Part shown: positions 37,421 through 46,700 of the stretch, piece after piece | How positions within the stretch are numbered: position 1 is the first letter of the stretch | How the letters are laid out: every line of letters starts with the position of its first letter | DNA from: Dyadobacter sp. CY345 | GTDB lineage: Bacteria > Bacteroidota > Bacteroidia > Cytophagales > Spirosomataceae | Direction: 5' to 3' | DNA length: 64,000 nucleotides | Assembly (NCBI RefSeq): GCF_021502725.1 | Contig: NZ_JAKFFS010000006.1 | Span: forward strand, 1 to 64,000 | Program-made: the position numbers and the translations under genes | The notes under the pieces: generated by a model | Seen by the model: the letters and a program-made list of their open reading frames with translations, nothing else | The model's database searches: none | Told to the model about the DNA's origin: nothing

Positions 37421-38265
37421 TCGGAAAAGCTGGTCTGGGTAGCTATGCCAAAGGAATTTTGGAATACTGCTATTATGAAAAAGAATTGACCGTAAAGCAG
37501 CGAAAGAACCTCACTCCGGACGATGTCCGGGGTGAGCTAATCTATTTGCAGCATCTGGCGCTGGAAACATTGCCTGACGGACGTTATGACCTGGATTATC
37601 TGGCCAGGCAGTTTCTTGACAACATGGATAAGAATCGAAACCTGACCAGATTCATTTGGCACCAATCATTCAGTTTTCCGCCAGGTGAAAAACCCTCAGA
37701 TGAACAGATCACAACGATTGCCACCGAGTTTGCCAAAGAATTTGGCTTTGAACAGAACCAAATGCTGGTCTTTCGTCATCAGGATACTGCCAATTCTCAT
37801 TTTCATCTTGTTGCAAACCGGCTCAATTACAATGGAAAAAACACGGCAGACCATTTTAATAACTATGCCCGCACCGGAAATTTCTGCAGAAGGATGGAGT
37901 TGGAGCTGGGTCTGAGTATCACTCCTCAGATGCGTATCATTAGCGGTAAACAAGCTGAACATGAATTATCTGATCAGTCTAAAATAATGCTCAAAGAACT
38001 ATTAGACCGGCTTTTACCGTCAGTTCAAACCATAGAGGGACTTAGCGAAGCATTAAAGAAACAAGGATATAAAACTTATCCAGGAAGAGGCATTGTATTT
38101 TTCAACACAAAAAACCGGATGAAGGTCAAAGGTTCTGAGCTCGGACGTCAGTATTCACTGGCTAATCTGCAAAAGAGGCTCGGGCAACAGATTGCTGAAT
38201 GCCAAAATCAGGTTCAAAAGCCGGAACTGAAACGTGAACGAAAACGCGGGATTCGTTTAGCGTAA
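37417..38265 (+). CDS. mobA: MobA-type relaxase (mobilisation nuclease)
   Basis: This 282-aa protein carries the relaxase signature SYAKGILEYCYYEKE, the FIWHQSFSFPPGE block, and the HUH-type metal motif in VFRHQDTANSHFHLVANRLNY (about residues 124-137). It would nick oriT and lead conjugative transfer of one strand using another element's secretion apparatus. It lacks the long primase or helicase tail of larger relaxases. The 4-bp overlap with the MobC-like gene supports a mobilisation operon. No type IV secretion or integrase genes are visible, so the element is mobilisable at most. Confidence 0.85.
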   Translation: MIGKAGLGSYAKGILEYCYYEKELTVKQRKNLTPDDVRGELIYLQHLALETLPDGRYDLDYLARQFLDNMDKNRNLTRFIWHQSFSFPPGEKPSDEQITTIATEFAKEFGFEQNQMLVFRHQDTANSHFHLVANRLNYNGKNTADHFNNYARTGNFCRRMELELGLSITPQMRIISGKQAEHELSDQSKIMLKELLDRLLPSVQTIEGLSEALKKQGYKTYPGRGIVFFNTKNRMKVKGSELGRQYSLANLQKRLGQQIAECQNQVQKPELKRERKRGIRLA

Positions 38266-38391
38266 ACTAAACGTTTCAACAGTTAGATATAAAATACCAC
38301 AAACAAGACATTAACACCGTGATAGGATAGTTTCACAGAAAAAAATAGATCGTCTTCCTTTCTCAATTCCTTGTTCCAAAAAAATACTCTT

Positions 38392-38790
38392 TTATAAATT
38401 TCTATCCAGTAATTTTTGAAGAATTTCAATCTTTTCCTTTTCAGATTGAAGAAGACGTTCGTAAAGCTGCTTGATGTCATCAACAGCCTCAATCCACTTA
38501 TCTATCGGACTAAATTGATAATTAACATTTTGATTTGCGTTATCGTAGTTATTCTGAATATTGAATATTGCCTTTTCTTCGTCAAAATTCTTTATGGCCT
38601 CTGCCGGTACCTTCAAAATTTTGGCTACCTGATCTAAAATATCCTGCTCAATGACGTCCTTCTGTTCCAAAATTGAAACGCGTTTTTGCGTCCATTCCTC
38701 TCCAAGCTCATAAGCAAGTCCTTCTTGCTTAATACCCAGCATTTCTCTAAAGCGCTTTATATTTCGTCCGTGGTGTATGGTTTCGCTCAT
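38392..38790 (-). CDS. XRE-family helix-turn-helix regulator
   Basis: This 132-aa protein has an N-terminal HTH of the XRE type (IKRFREMLGIKQEGLAYELG...TQKRVSILEQ, about 11-45). The C-terminal part is helical and possibly coiled-coil (IEAVDDIKQLYERLLQSEKEKIEILQKLL). It is a transcription regulator of a kind common in Bacteroidota, encoded convergently to mobA and divergently to the HEPN gene. Target genes are unknown; its own promoter region and the 155-bp divergent interval are likely targets. Confidence 0.82.
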   Translation of the reverse strand: MSETIHHGRNIKRFREMLGIKQEGLAYELGEEWTQKRVSILEQKDVIEQDILDQVAKILKVPAEAIKNFDEEKAIFNIQNNYDNANQNVNYQFSPIDKWIEAVDDIKQLYERLLQSEKEKIEILQKLLDRNL

Positions 38791-38944
38791 TGCTAATTCG
38801 TGTTGTGATATTCAAATATAAGACTTTGAAAGATCAAACAACTTGCTAAATAAGAAAATTTGCGACTAAAATATTCCATTGTAGAATGGATCAGACGGTT
38901 ACGGGTAATGAAATTCGGGAATCGTCCACTCAAATTCTACCGCT

Positions 38945-40630
38945 ATGAGATATACCACATCAAGCGAAGAGCATCAATATCCAGTTTGGATATCGCCCGA
39001 AGAAATGGCTTCGCCAGCAGACTTTGTCCGAAACTTTTGCGACTCCTGGAAACTTTCTGATTGCCGCTTTTACTTATGGCAGATGCTCAGCAATTCCATT
39101 TCATACGAATTCACGCATATCGAAGCCTCTGCCGGCGGCCAAATTTTCTTTTTCGAAAACATAATGGCTATGATTGAATCTGTTTATTTACTGAATACCG
39201 AAACCGAAAAATCGGCCATAAACGGAAACATTGCTCCGAGCCGTGTACAAGATTCTGACAATCTAAGCGAAATCTCAAAAGAGGATCTACTTGATAAAAT
39301 CGTTTGCATCATCCGTGAGACTGCCCCTACCGACAAGATATTTCTGATTTCGTCTAGGACAGATCAGTCAAAGCGCCCGAAATTAGATTTCGTTGTTTTA
39401 ACCGAAAGCACGGATACCAAGTCTACCAGCGAATATGAAGCTGATATCAAGAACTTGACATATCCAATGGCAGCCGTTGAAATTAGCATCTTTAAGACCT
39501 CCTACTTTAATTCAATAGTTGAAAACGGCGGAGGTCTATATTTTTCCCTGGTGCTTCAAAAGGCAGAGCTTGTTTTTGACTCAGGAAAACAAAAAGACTT
39601 CATAATCCCTATCTCAAAAAATTTTGATCGGGCTCAGCTCCGCTTTGACTATTTTCACAAACGCGCAGTTTCCTTTCTAAAAACATCAGAGGCTCATCTT
39701 AGAGGAAAGGAGTACGAGCTAACGGCTTTCAGTTGCCATCAAGCGGTGGAGCATACATTAAATGCTCTTTTGTTTTGCCTAATGGGTATTAAAAATAAAA
39801 CGCATAACCTGAAAAAATTACTGGGGCTTTCATCCCGGGTTATCACGAAACTCCAATCAAACTTCTTTGAAGATGAAAATCAGACCGATCTTTTACCGGT
39901 TTTGCAGAGCGCGTATATTAAAGCACGATATTCCGAGAAATTCACGGTTGATTCTAAGCAAGCAGGTATTCTGCTTTCCAAAACAGAGCAGTTATTAATA
40001 CTTGTAAAACAAGCTGTCGAGGAGATTAAGAATAGCTATGGTTCGACTGGGGCAGCATTTACATTGGAGTCGTCGGTAGATAAAGAGGATCCTGGTTTCA
40101 AAGATCAAGTAAGTTCCAATGATAGCATCTGTGAAACATATCAACCTTTTTTAAAATCATTCTTTGATTTCTACGAACCAGAGGATTTCAAAAGACGGTT
40201 CTTTCACATTCTTCAAGCCTATTCTCAAAATGATTATTATCGGCAATCCAGCCCCTCTGATGTATTGTTTACGATGGAAAAACTCGGAGAGCTAATCTTT
40301 GCAGCGAAAGAGCTTTATCCCGAGCACTTTACAATCAATTATCTGAAAAATGAGGATGCAGGTAAGAATTCTAAATCAACGGATTTTTTTACTCTCGGTG
40401 AGCTGTCTTCCTTCGAACAACAAAATCCACTTCAAATCATCGCGGAGTTTTTTGCCTTCAAAACGTATGACCAATGGGATGAGTGCTTAAAACATATATG
40501 CTTCTTTGCGTTATGCTCCGACGATCCAACTGAGGCAGGATTTAGAGAAGACACAATGACAATTTTGGGGAAAGTATTGAGATTAGTCAATGCTTGTGAC
40601 ATCATCTATGCAAGTTTTGGAATAAACTAA
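38945..40630 (+). CDS. Large HEPN-domain protein with degenerate nucleotidyltransferase-like region
   Basis: This 561-aa protein has, at about residues 128-152 (KIFLISSRTDQSKRPKLDFV), a sequence like the GSx-xD core of minimal nucleotidyltransferases, but without the usual GS...D-x-D residues. A HEPN-type helical domain follows at about 233-345 (FDYFHKRAVSFLKTSEAHLR, AFSCHQAVEHTLNALLFCL, KTHNLKKLL, AYIKARYS). The R-x4-6-H RNase motif of toxic HEPN proteins is not evident. The rest (about 380-561) is unassigned. Such proteins often act in stress or defence systems; the role here is unknown. It lies divergently from the XRE regulator. Confidence 0.7.
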   Translation: MRYTTSSEEHQYPVWISPEEMASPADFVRNFCDSWKLSDCRFYLWQMLSNSISYEFTHIEASAGGQIFFFENIMAMIESVYLLNTETEKSAINGNIAPSRVQDSDNLSEISKEDLLDKIVCIIRETAPTDKIFLISSRTDQSKRPKLDFVVLTESTDTKSTSEYEADIKNLTYPMAAVEISIFKTSYFNSIVENGGGLYFSLVLQKAELVFDSGKQKDFIIPISKNFDRAQLRFDYFHKRAVSFLKTSEAHLRGKEYELTAFSCHQAVEHTLNALLFCLMGIKNKTHNLKKLLGLSSRVITKLQSNFFEDENQTDLLPVLQSAYIKARYSEKFTVDSKQAGILLSKTEQLLILVKQAVEEIKNSYGSTGAAFTLESSVDKEDPGFKDQVSSNDSICETYQPFLKSFFDFYEPEDFKRRFFHILQAYSQNDYYRQSSPSDVLFTMEKLGELIFAAKELYPEHFTINYLKNEDAGKNSKSTDFFTLGELSSFEQQNPLQIIAEFFAFKTYDQWDECLKHICFFALCSDDPTEAGFREDTMTILGKVLRLVNACDIIYASFGIN

Positions 40631-40658
40631 ACAAATTTAGTAGTGTTTTTTAATTGTA

Positions 40659-40687
40659 TGCGCCTTCAAAATGATTTTGAAGGCGCA
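40659..40687. terminator. Terminator hairpin after the HEPN gene
   Basis: A perfect inverted repeat TGCGCCTTCAAAAT (40659-40672) / ATTTTGAAGGCGCA (40674-40687) follows the HEPN stop by about 28 bp and leads into TTTAT. A run of T also precedes it on the other side, so it could stop transcription from both directions. The remaining gap to 40866 shows no gene. Confidence 0.75.
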
Positions 40688-40866
40688 TTTATCTTCGGCG
40701 TCGTAACTGTTATTATTTGTAGCGGAAATGGTGGACCTCTACCATTAAGTAAAATATTTCCCTGCTAAATATTTCATATGTATTCTCTTAAACAGAATGA
40801 CAAAATAAGTTTCCAAAACATACTCTTAGGTAATACCAATCTTAAAATGATTCTAAATGCTTTTCT

Positions 40867-41111
40867 CTAAGCTTTTGCGTCAAAAGCGCTCATCCCCGGA
40901 TCAATAATCCTGACCAAATTCTTATTGCCATAAGACTAAGGCGCCCAACGCCGGTTTACTTCACTTAATGTATCCACTTCCCACCAAGATCCAAGTCCCG
41001 GATCAAGCCACCCGGCACCATCAAGAAAGTACAGATCGAATTCTTCGCTTACTTCTTTCTCAATATACAGATTTCGGTACTTTCCTTCCGTAGCGTTATC
41101 TTTACAAGTTA
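40867..41111 (-). pseudogene. Remnant of an RHS tip (toxin lost)
   Basis: The minus strand reads EGKYRNLYIEKEVSEEFDLY, then FLDGAGWLDPGLGSWWEVD, then after a TAG stop SYGNKNLVRIIDPGMSAF. This matches the end of the RHS core of the large protein (GKYRYLYNGKELNEEFSLNL, RWLDPGVGSWWEVDP, SYVFNNPLKYIDPDG), with a stop codon and the toxin domain absent. It is the outermost of four RHS ends stacked in this locus. Confidence 0.75.
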
Positions 41112-41135
41112 AACTTCCATTCTCTTAATGGTACC

Positions 41136-41477
41136 TTATTTTTTGGTTAGTATTTTATGAAGGGTTACAATATAATGTGAGTTTGAAACTTCGTTTACAC
41201 CCGAAAAGATGATATACATATTACCTTTGCAACCGCGAAGCATATAAAAATTTATAAATCCGCCACAAGGAGCTTTTGAATTTTGGCCTAACTTCATCTC
41301 ATATTTCAGCTCCTCGAATAAGTCTCCAACATTTCCCCCTTTAAATTGAGTCTCTATTAACCATTCATAATCTAAAAATATAGTCTCATCGTTTAGAGTT
41401 ATGTTAATCTTTGACGGCTCAAAGCTAGTATTATCGAAAAAATATTCGTTATTTTTAAACTCGATTAATATTTCCAT
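41136..41477 (-). CDS. Immunity-type small protein next to the third RHS cassette
   Basis: This 113-aa acidic protein (MEILIEFKNNEYFFDNTSFE...) has no recognised family, signal peptide or membrane segment. It lies 66 bp downstream of a decayed RHS toxin cassette (41544-42290) on the same strand, which is the usual place for an immunity gene. It has an intact reading frame although the toxin is broken, as expected if the immunity gene is retained against related toxins. Immunity function is inferred from position. Confidence 0.5.
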   Translation of the reverse strand: MEILIEFKNNEYFFDNTSFEPSKINITLNDETIFLDYEWLIETQFKGGNVGDLFEELKYEMKLGQNSKAPCGGFINFYMLRGCKGNMYIIFSGVNEVSNSHYIVTLHKILTKK

Positions 41478-41543
41478 ACAAGTTTAATTTAAAGGTGTAC
41501 CAGGGTGAAATATGATTCTTGATTCAAAATTTAAGATTTGAAA

Positions 41544-42290
41544 CTATTCTAGTCCGCCTCTTCGTCCAAATGCCGGTAGAGCTCTCGACCTTTGCATTAG
41601 AATGCCAGAGGGTACCGTTACTTCCTGAATAAAAGAAGCGGTATTAAATTCAAGCAGAGCTAAGCCTTCAAGAGCGAAAGAACTTGATTTTGGTGCAACC
41701 TTGGTCAGGAATGCTCCCCATTAGGATTTCCAGAAAATAATCTGTAATATGTTTCTAAATCTTTGACTGCAAAAGAAACAATTTTCCCACCGGCATTTGG
41801 AGTCATTCCTTGGGATATACCTTTTATACTTCTCCTTATCTTCCCAATCTTACCGATAGGAAAAATCGTAGCCAAATTAAAGGTCGCTTCCGCACTGGAC
41901 ATTACCTCGCCGTTAACATTGCACCCTGTAAAGTAAGCTTTTATGGAATTGATACCGATAGCAAGAGGATTAAATTCATTCATCGCCGTTACAGCCATAT
42001 GAACAGATCCTCCATCTTTTAAAAGACCTTGGCCCTTTCTCTTTACTTTTACTTTTTTTCTTATCCTCCCCTTTTGCTCGATCCACAAACCTTTCACTCG
42101 CAGCCTCATTTTGCGTAGCTATTTCAGCCCAAGACGTAAATCCTCCATAAGCAGAGCTCTCCATTCCTTCTGAATCAATATACCTGATCGGATTGTTATT
42201 CCCATAAGCATAAGGGCACCATCACTTGAAACTTCGCTCAATGGAGCTACCTCCCGCCATCCATCCATCCCAGGATCAAGCCATCTAGAT
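41544..42290 (-). pseudogene. Orphan RHS toxin cassette 3, frameshifted
   Basis: The minus strand reads RWLDPGMDGWREVAPLSEVS, then (frame change near 42226) [20 protein letters not shown] and AYGGFTSWAEIATQNEA. After a shift near a run of A at about 42055 it continues KDGGSVHMAVTAMNEFNPLA, AYFTGCNVNGEVMSSAEATF. After a third shift near 41712 it ends GAFLTKVAPKSSSF...SRALPAFGRRGGLE. The joined protein has an RHS tip, a pre-toxin-like segment (FTG.NVNG) and an unidentified toxin end. Three frame changes show it is dead; the immunity-like gene follows at 41136-41477. Confidence 0.65.
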
Positions 42291-42340
42291 CCTTAATCGT
42301 AAAAATTAAAGTCTGACGTAGCGCAGAAACTACCTCAGGC

Positions 42341-42502
42341 TTAGCTTTTTAACCATAATTGCTTATTAAAATGGACTTTACCTTCATTACTCAACTCCTT
42401 TAATATTTCATTAATTTCATCTTCCGAGTATCGGACTTTATTGACATAATCTAGATAGTCGATAATTTCATTTAATGAAACCCCTTTTTGAGAATTAGTC
42501 AT
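42341..42502 (-). CDS. Small immunity-like protein after RHS cassette 2
   Basis: The ATG at 42502 gives 53 aa (MTNSQKGVSLNEIIDYLDYV...HFNKQLWLKS); an alternative TTG at 42541 would add 13 residues. It is small, acidic and helical, and resembles the short immunity proteins that follow polymorphic toxins. It starts about 50 bp after the cassette 2 stop (42553). The function is inferred only from its place after the toxin tip. Confidence 0.45.
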   Translation of the reverse strand: MTNSQKGVSLNEIIDYLDYVNKVRYSEDEINEILKELSNEGKVHFNKQLWLKS

Positions 42503-42552
42503 TTTGAGAACTGATTCTTTTATATTAAACGCTGCCAACACAGTTATCCAGT

Positions 42553-43224
42553 TTAAATCCCTAAATATTTCTTTAACATTTCCATTTCTTTTAGATAGTA
42601 TTTACTTCGTTCTGGTTTATTAAGATCAGGGCCAATATTAATTATTTCTGTACTGGGATCTTTTATTTGTTTTCTAATCCAATTGACTTGATTTTTCATC
42701 CAATTAGCCGGGTTAGTACTTCTTGGCTTAAACCGTGTTGCCCCTATTATTTTTGCGTATGGGATAACATTCTCAGCCATATTTTCCCCAAGAACTACAA
42801 TTCGTTTTGCATTTTTTAAATTTTTCAATACTTTGACTGGTCCACCTGGGCCAATCGGTAAGTCAGGCACTGTTGCCTGTATGGCATTTGGATCGGACTC
42901 AAACGCCCCTTCGGAAAACAAAAGGTAACTCCAGAAATCTGAATTAGCCGCCCTAGCTTTAAAGGTTGATCCGTATTTATCCGAAGCTTCACTTTTTCTC
43001 TTCTCCCATTCTTCTGTTTTCTTATCATTTTTTTTATCCTCATTTTCCTCCCTAAACCTCTGGCTACTTTGCTCATGCATAATAGCCAGCTCGGCCGAAG
43101 AGGTAAACCCACCATAAGCTGAACTTTCCCGGCCGTCAGGGTCAATAAACCTGATCGGGTTATTATTCCCATAAGCATACGGACTTAATCTTCTTGATGT
43201 TTCCGCCAATGGATCTACCCTTTA
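42553..43224 (-). pseudogene. Orphan RHS toxin cassette 2 (no start codon of its own)
   Basis: The open frame begins just after a stop at about 43224 and encodes [20 protein letters not shown], then [21 protein letters not shown], a charged linker, and a C-terminal domain ([60 protein letters not shown]). The first part is the conserved end of RHS proteins; the last 90 residues look like a polymorphic toxin domain that I cannot name. There is no ATG at the start and no RHS core attached, so it can be expressed only after recombination with a full-length RHS gene. It shares [10 protein letters not shown] with cassette 3. Confidence 0.65.
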
Positions 43225-43465
43225 CCACAACTGCACCACTTTTACTTCGCGCGCGCATCTGGTTTCAACCAGTAAGCCAAAGAACTTTTTAATCTGACCA
43301 AAGATACCACTATCTTTAAACTCGTCGATAAAATGCTCACCAACAAGAAGTTTAAGGAATTCTTTAGTCAAAATGTGGCGGCGTTATATTAACAAAACCC
43401 CGATCTCTCAGGGCTTTGGGAAGTCTTAGATTTAAGCAAGCACCTGGAAATAGAGTCTTTTATAA
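43210..43465 (-). other. 256-bp spacer between RHS cassettes 1 and 2
   Basis: No gene. A 50-residue frame without a start (about 43221-43375, minus; LTKEFLKLLVGEHFIDEFKD... ending EVKVVQLW-stop) looks like a protein remnant, but its family is not recognised. It joins directly to the RHS tip of cassette 2, so it may mark an old recombination junction. Confidence 0.3.
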
Positions 43466-43711
43466 TTAGGATTTTCTCAGACTTCTAAGATAAATTCGTA
43501 GACCTGGCAAAACTATATTAATGAATGCTGCCAAATACAAAATAAAGTATTGTTTGCCAGACAAACATGGTGGACAATCCATACTTGATAGACACGGTTC
43601 ACAAAGAGGCTGGTAATACTTAAAAGAACCCCAGAGACCCAGATCTATAAGCAATAAAATGGCCCAAAATTTATTGCCTTTCTTTATCAGGTTTATCAAC
43701 ATTGATTTCAT
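43466..43711 (-). CDS. Two-helix membrane protein, candidate RHS immunity protein
   Basis: A short protein (about 81 aa from the Met at 43711; starts at 43732 and 43702 are also possible) with two transmembrane helices (FWAILLLIDLGLWGSFKYY and YFILYLAAFINIVLPGLRIY). A Cys-rich loop between them has four Cys (CEPCLSSMDCPPC). It overlaps the end of the 2101-aa RHS gene by roughly 30-60 bp, so the two are translationally coupled. This position is typical of a cognate immunity protein. For a metalloprotease toxin, a membrane-located inhibitor would be unusual, so the assignment is tentative. Confidence 0.5.
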   Translation of the reverse strand: MKSMLINLIKKGNKFWAILLLIDLGLWGSFKYYQPLCEPCLSSMDCPPCLSGKQYFILYLAAFINIVLPGLRIYLRSLRKS

Positions 43712-46700
43712 ATCTAAAAGTTTTGCCTGCATTGTTTTTATCCTTGGACCATGTATCGTATGCTTTCATAGCATCTCCCACAATTGAATTAATATTCCTC
43801 TGATCAGCATTTCCCTTTTGCGAATCTCCCATAATATTATTTCCCCAGCCCGGATGTGGCCCTTTTTTGTCATCATAGCGATCGTCCAAACCTAGCATAT
43901 GCCCAAATTCATGAGCAGCAGGATTATCCTGTGATAAGTTCATTCCATTTCGACCAACTCCACGCCATTCTCCTTCGTCTCCGCCACTAACAAAGGAGCG
44001 GCCTACTTCGCCAAGTGTGGCCCCGACTTCAACAAAATTGTCTCTATTGTTAGGATTCCAGCTTTCAGGGATAATGAATGGGTCCGCTTTTTCTTTGCCG
44101 CCATATACCCCTACTTTTACATCAAACTTGACATTATAAGAATTCCCGGCAGCATCCTTTACGGAAAAACCCTTATCCCACTTCGCCATAATATCTCTTT
44201 GCATTAATGATGCGGTTGCTTTTGTCGCCCCAGAACCGTAAACATAAATATTTGAACTGATAGTAAGAGTATTACCCTTTATTGCTAAAACCCCATCACG
44301 ACCATCAGGGTCGATATATTTTAATGGATTATTAAAGACATAGCTGTACGGCGTCATTGACGGATATTTTTCCGACATTGGATCTACCTCCCACCAGCTA
44401 CCCACCCCAGGATCCAGCCACCTTGCTCCGTAATCGTATAAGTTTAATGAAAACTCTTCATTAAGCTCCTTCCCGTTATAAAGATAACGATATTTCCCAG
44501 CGGTTGCATCATTATACCAGGCACCATCAAAACTTTTCCCGAAGGGGTAGTAGTGGTTTTCACTCAAAATCTCAGTGTTGTCAATACTTTCGGAATTGTT
44601 TTTGTCAGAAAAGACAACACGGCTATTTCCCAAATGATCTCTTAAAACATATTCGTAACGGAAAGTGCCCGCATTGTTAAACGCCCTACCTTCTTCGTTA
44701 TAAACCGCTTCCACGACGTTGTTTTTCAGTTCTATGCCGTCCAGATAATTTTGTGTCAAGGTGACTGTTCCAGCAGTCTTTACCGTTTTTCGGAGCTTAT
44801 TACCCAGTCCATCATACAAAAGCTCGATTACATTGTTGGAACCAAAGTCGAACTTGTTGGGCAGATTTAAATGGTTATGCGGTGCATCCAGGTTAACGTG
44901 CGTTGGCGGGATGCTGTTCACTCCTGTGCTCTGTGTGCTCAGGTTACCACCAGTGGGTATGGTCAACGTCTGGCTGTCAATGGTGGCATTCGTGTAATTG
45001 CTGCCCCCCTTCACCATGCCCTTGCGGGTGATGGAGGTGATGTTGCCTCTTACATCGAAGGTTTGAGCCTCCCCGTAGTAATCCACGGCATCAATACCGC
45101 CGGCACTCGTGTAGCTTGAATATTTCGAAGACGTAAGCCTGTCCAGATAATCATAAGTAAAGCCATATGCCTGTGCAGCACGGCCTTTTACTTGCCAGAT
45201 CATCTGTCCGATATTTCCGCTGTTCTGCGCCGTACCGCTTAGTCCACCTGTAAGGGTGTTGTATTCAAGCGTTTGTCTGAACAAGTCGTCGTTAGTGGCG
45301 GCGAAAGTGGGCGTGCTGAAATTGGTGAGCATGTTGCTGACAGGGAACGTACTGCCGCTCAATCCCGCTGTACTGTTGATGGAGCTCAGCAGCCCATTGG
45401 TTAGGTAGGCATAATCTATCTGTTGCAATCCGTTGGTACCCGGGCCAAGCTTTTTATTGGCCAGCTGGTCCTTAGCGGTGTAGGCCAACCGGCTGATCAC
45501 CGTTGCCGACGCACCATTGATGCTCTGGCTGGTTTGGGTGAGGCGCCCCCAGGCGTCGAACAGGCGGGTATTGGCTATACTGGTGGTGCCCCCACTGTGG
45601 ACACTGCTGCGGGTTTCAGTAAGGATGTTGTCGCCATGGTCATAGCCATAGGCCACACTTTCGGCAGAAGTGCTGGTAATGTTGGTGTGGTTATTGCCCG
45701 TGGTGGAACTCACACGGCCGTACGTATCGTAATTAAAGGTTGTTTGCAGCACAGCATTGGCCGCGGCAGGCGTCACCACAGGGTCAGCGACGGTGAAGGC
45801 CTGCACCTTGCTGGTTTTGAGTTTATCGGTTTCTATACCCGTGGTGGCAGTGCTGTATATGTTTTCTAAAATATTGTTGGAGAGTGAAATGCCATCACCA
45901 GTTCCGGAAGCATACACGCCCTTTTGGGTAAGACGACCGTAATCATCGTATTTACTACCCATCCAGCGGTTTGAGTTGGCCCTAAGTATTGGGTCCTGGT
46001 ACCTTACGGGCAAATCACGACTGTTGTACTCGTAAGCTTCGTAAGCTTTGCCCGGTACCTTTTTCTGGCTGATCAGGTCGCTGTTGGTGTATTGATAGGT
46101 AAATACCAGCTCTGCATCGCTCCAGCTGGCCCCGGGAGGAAGCACACGTACTAGCCGGTCTTTGTCGTCATATACATAGTAGGTATCCGATCTGCTGCTT
46201 TCAGCTCCGTTGGTCTTGCGGCTGAGCAACATCCGCCCTTTTTTGTCTGTAAAAGTGATGGACTTGTTGCCGTTTCCGTCCGTAGTGGTGGTTTTGGTCA
46301 ATAGGTCGGCACCCAAGGTGGCAGAGCTCCCTGTTGAGAAATTGAAGTTGAGCACCGCATCGCCGCTGGTGTTGGCGGCATAGGTGTTGATTGTGGCCGC
46401 CCAGGCAGGTGACGTTACTTTCCATATCCTATTGAGCGGATTCGGATCGTATTCGGTGAGGGTGTGGGCGTTGGCGCCGGGAGACTGGTAGGCGCCTGTA
46501 TTGGCCGTTCCGGCGAAAGGTTCAAAACTTTTGCTTACCCTGCCCTGGTTGTCATAGGATGTGGCGACCACCTGGTCGGTTCCAGATGGTGTTTTGCCTT
46601 TGAAGACGGTCTCTATACCACGGCCGAGCCCGTCGAAATAATGAAAAGTTTCCTGTGTGGCCAGGCCGCTGCCAGCCGTGGCGGTGAAGGTATTTGCACT

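Noticed and set aside
43221-43375. Possible transposase fragment (LTKEFLKLLVGEHFIDEFKD)
   Set aside because: Superficially like an IS256 N-terminus, but no diagnostic motif is present; left as an unassigned spacer.
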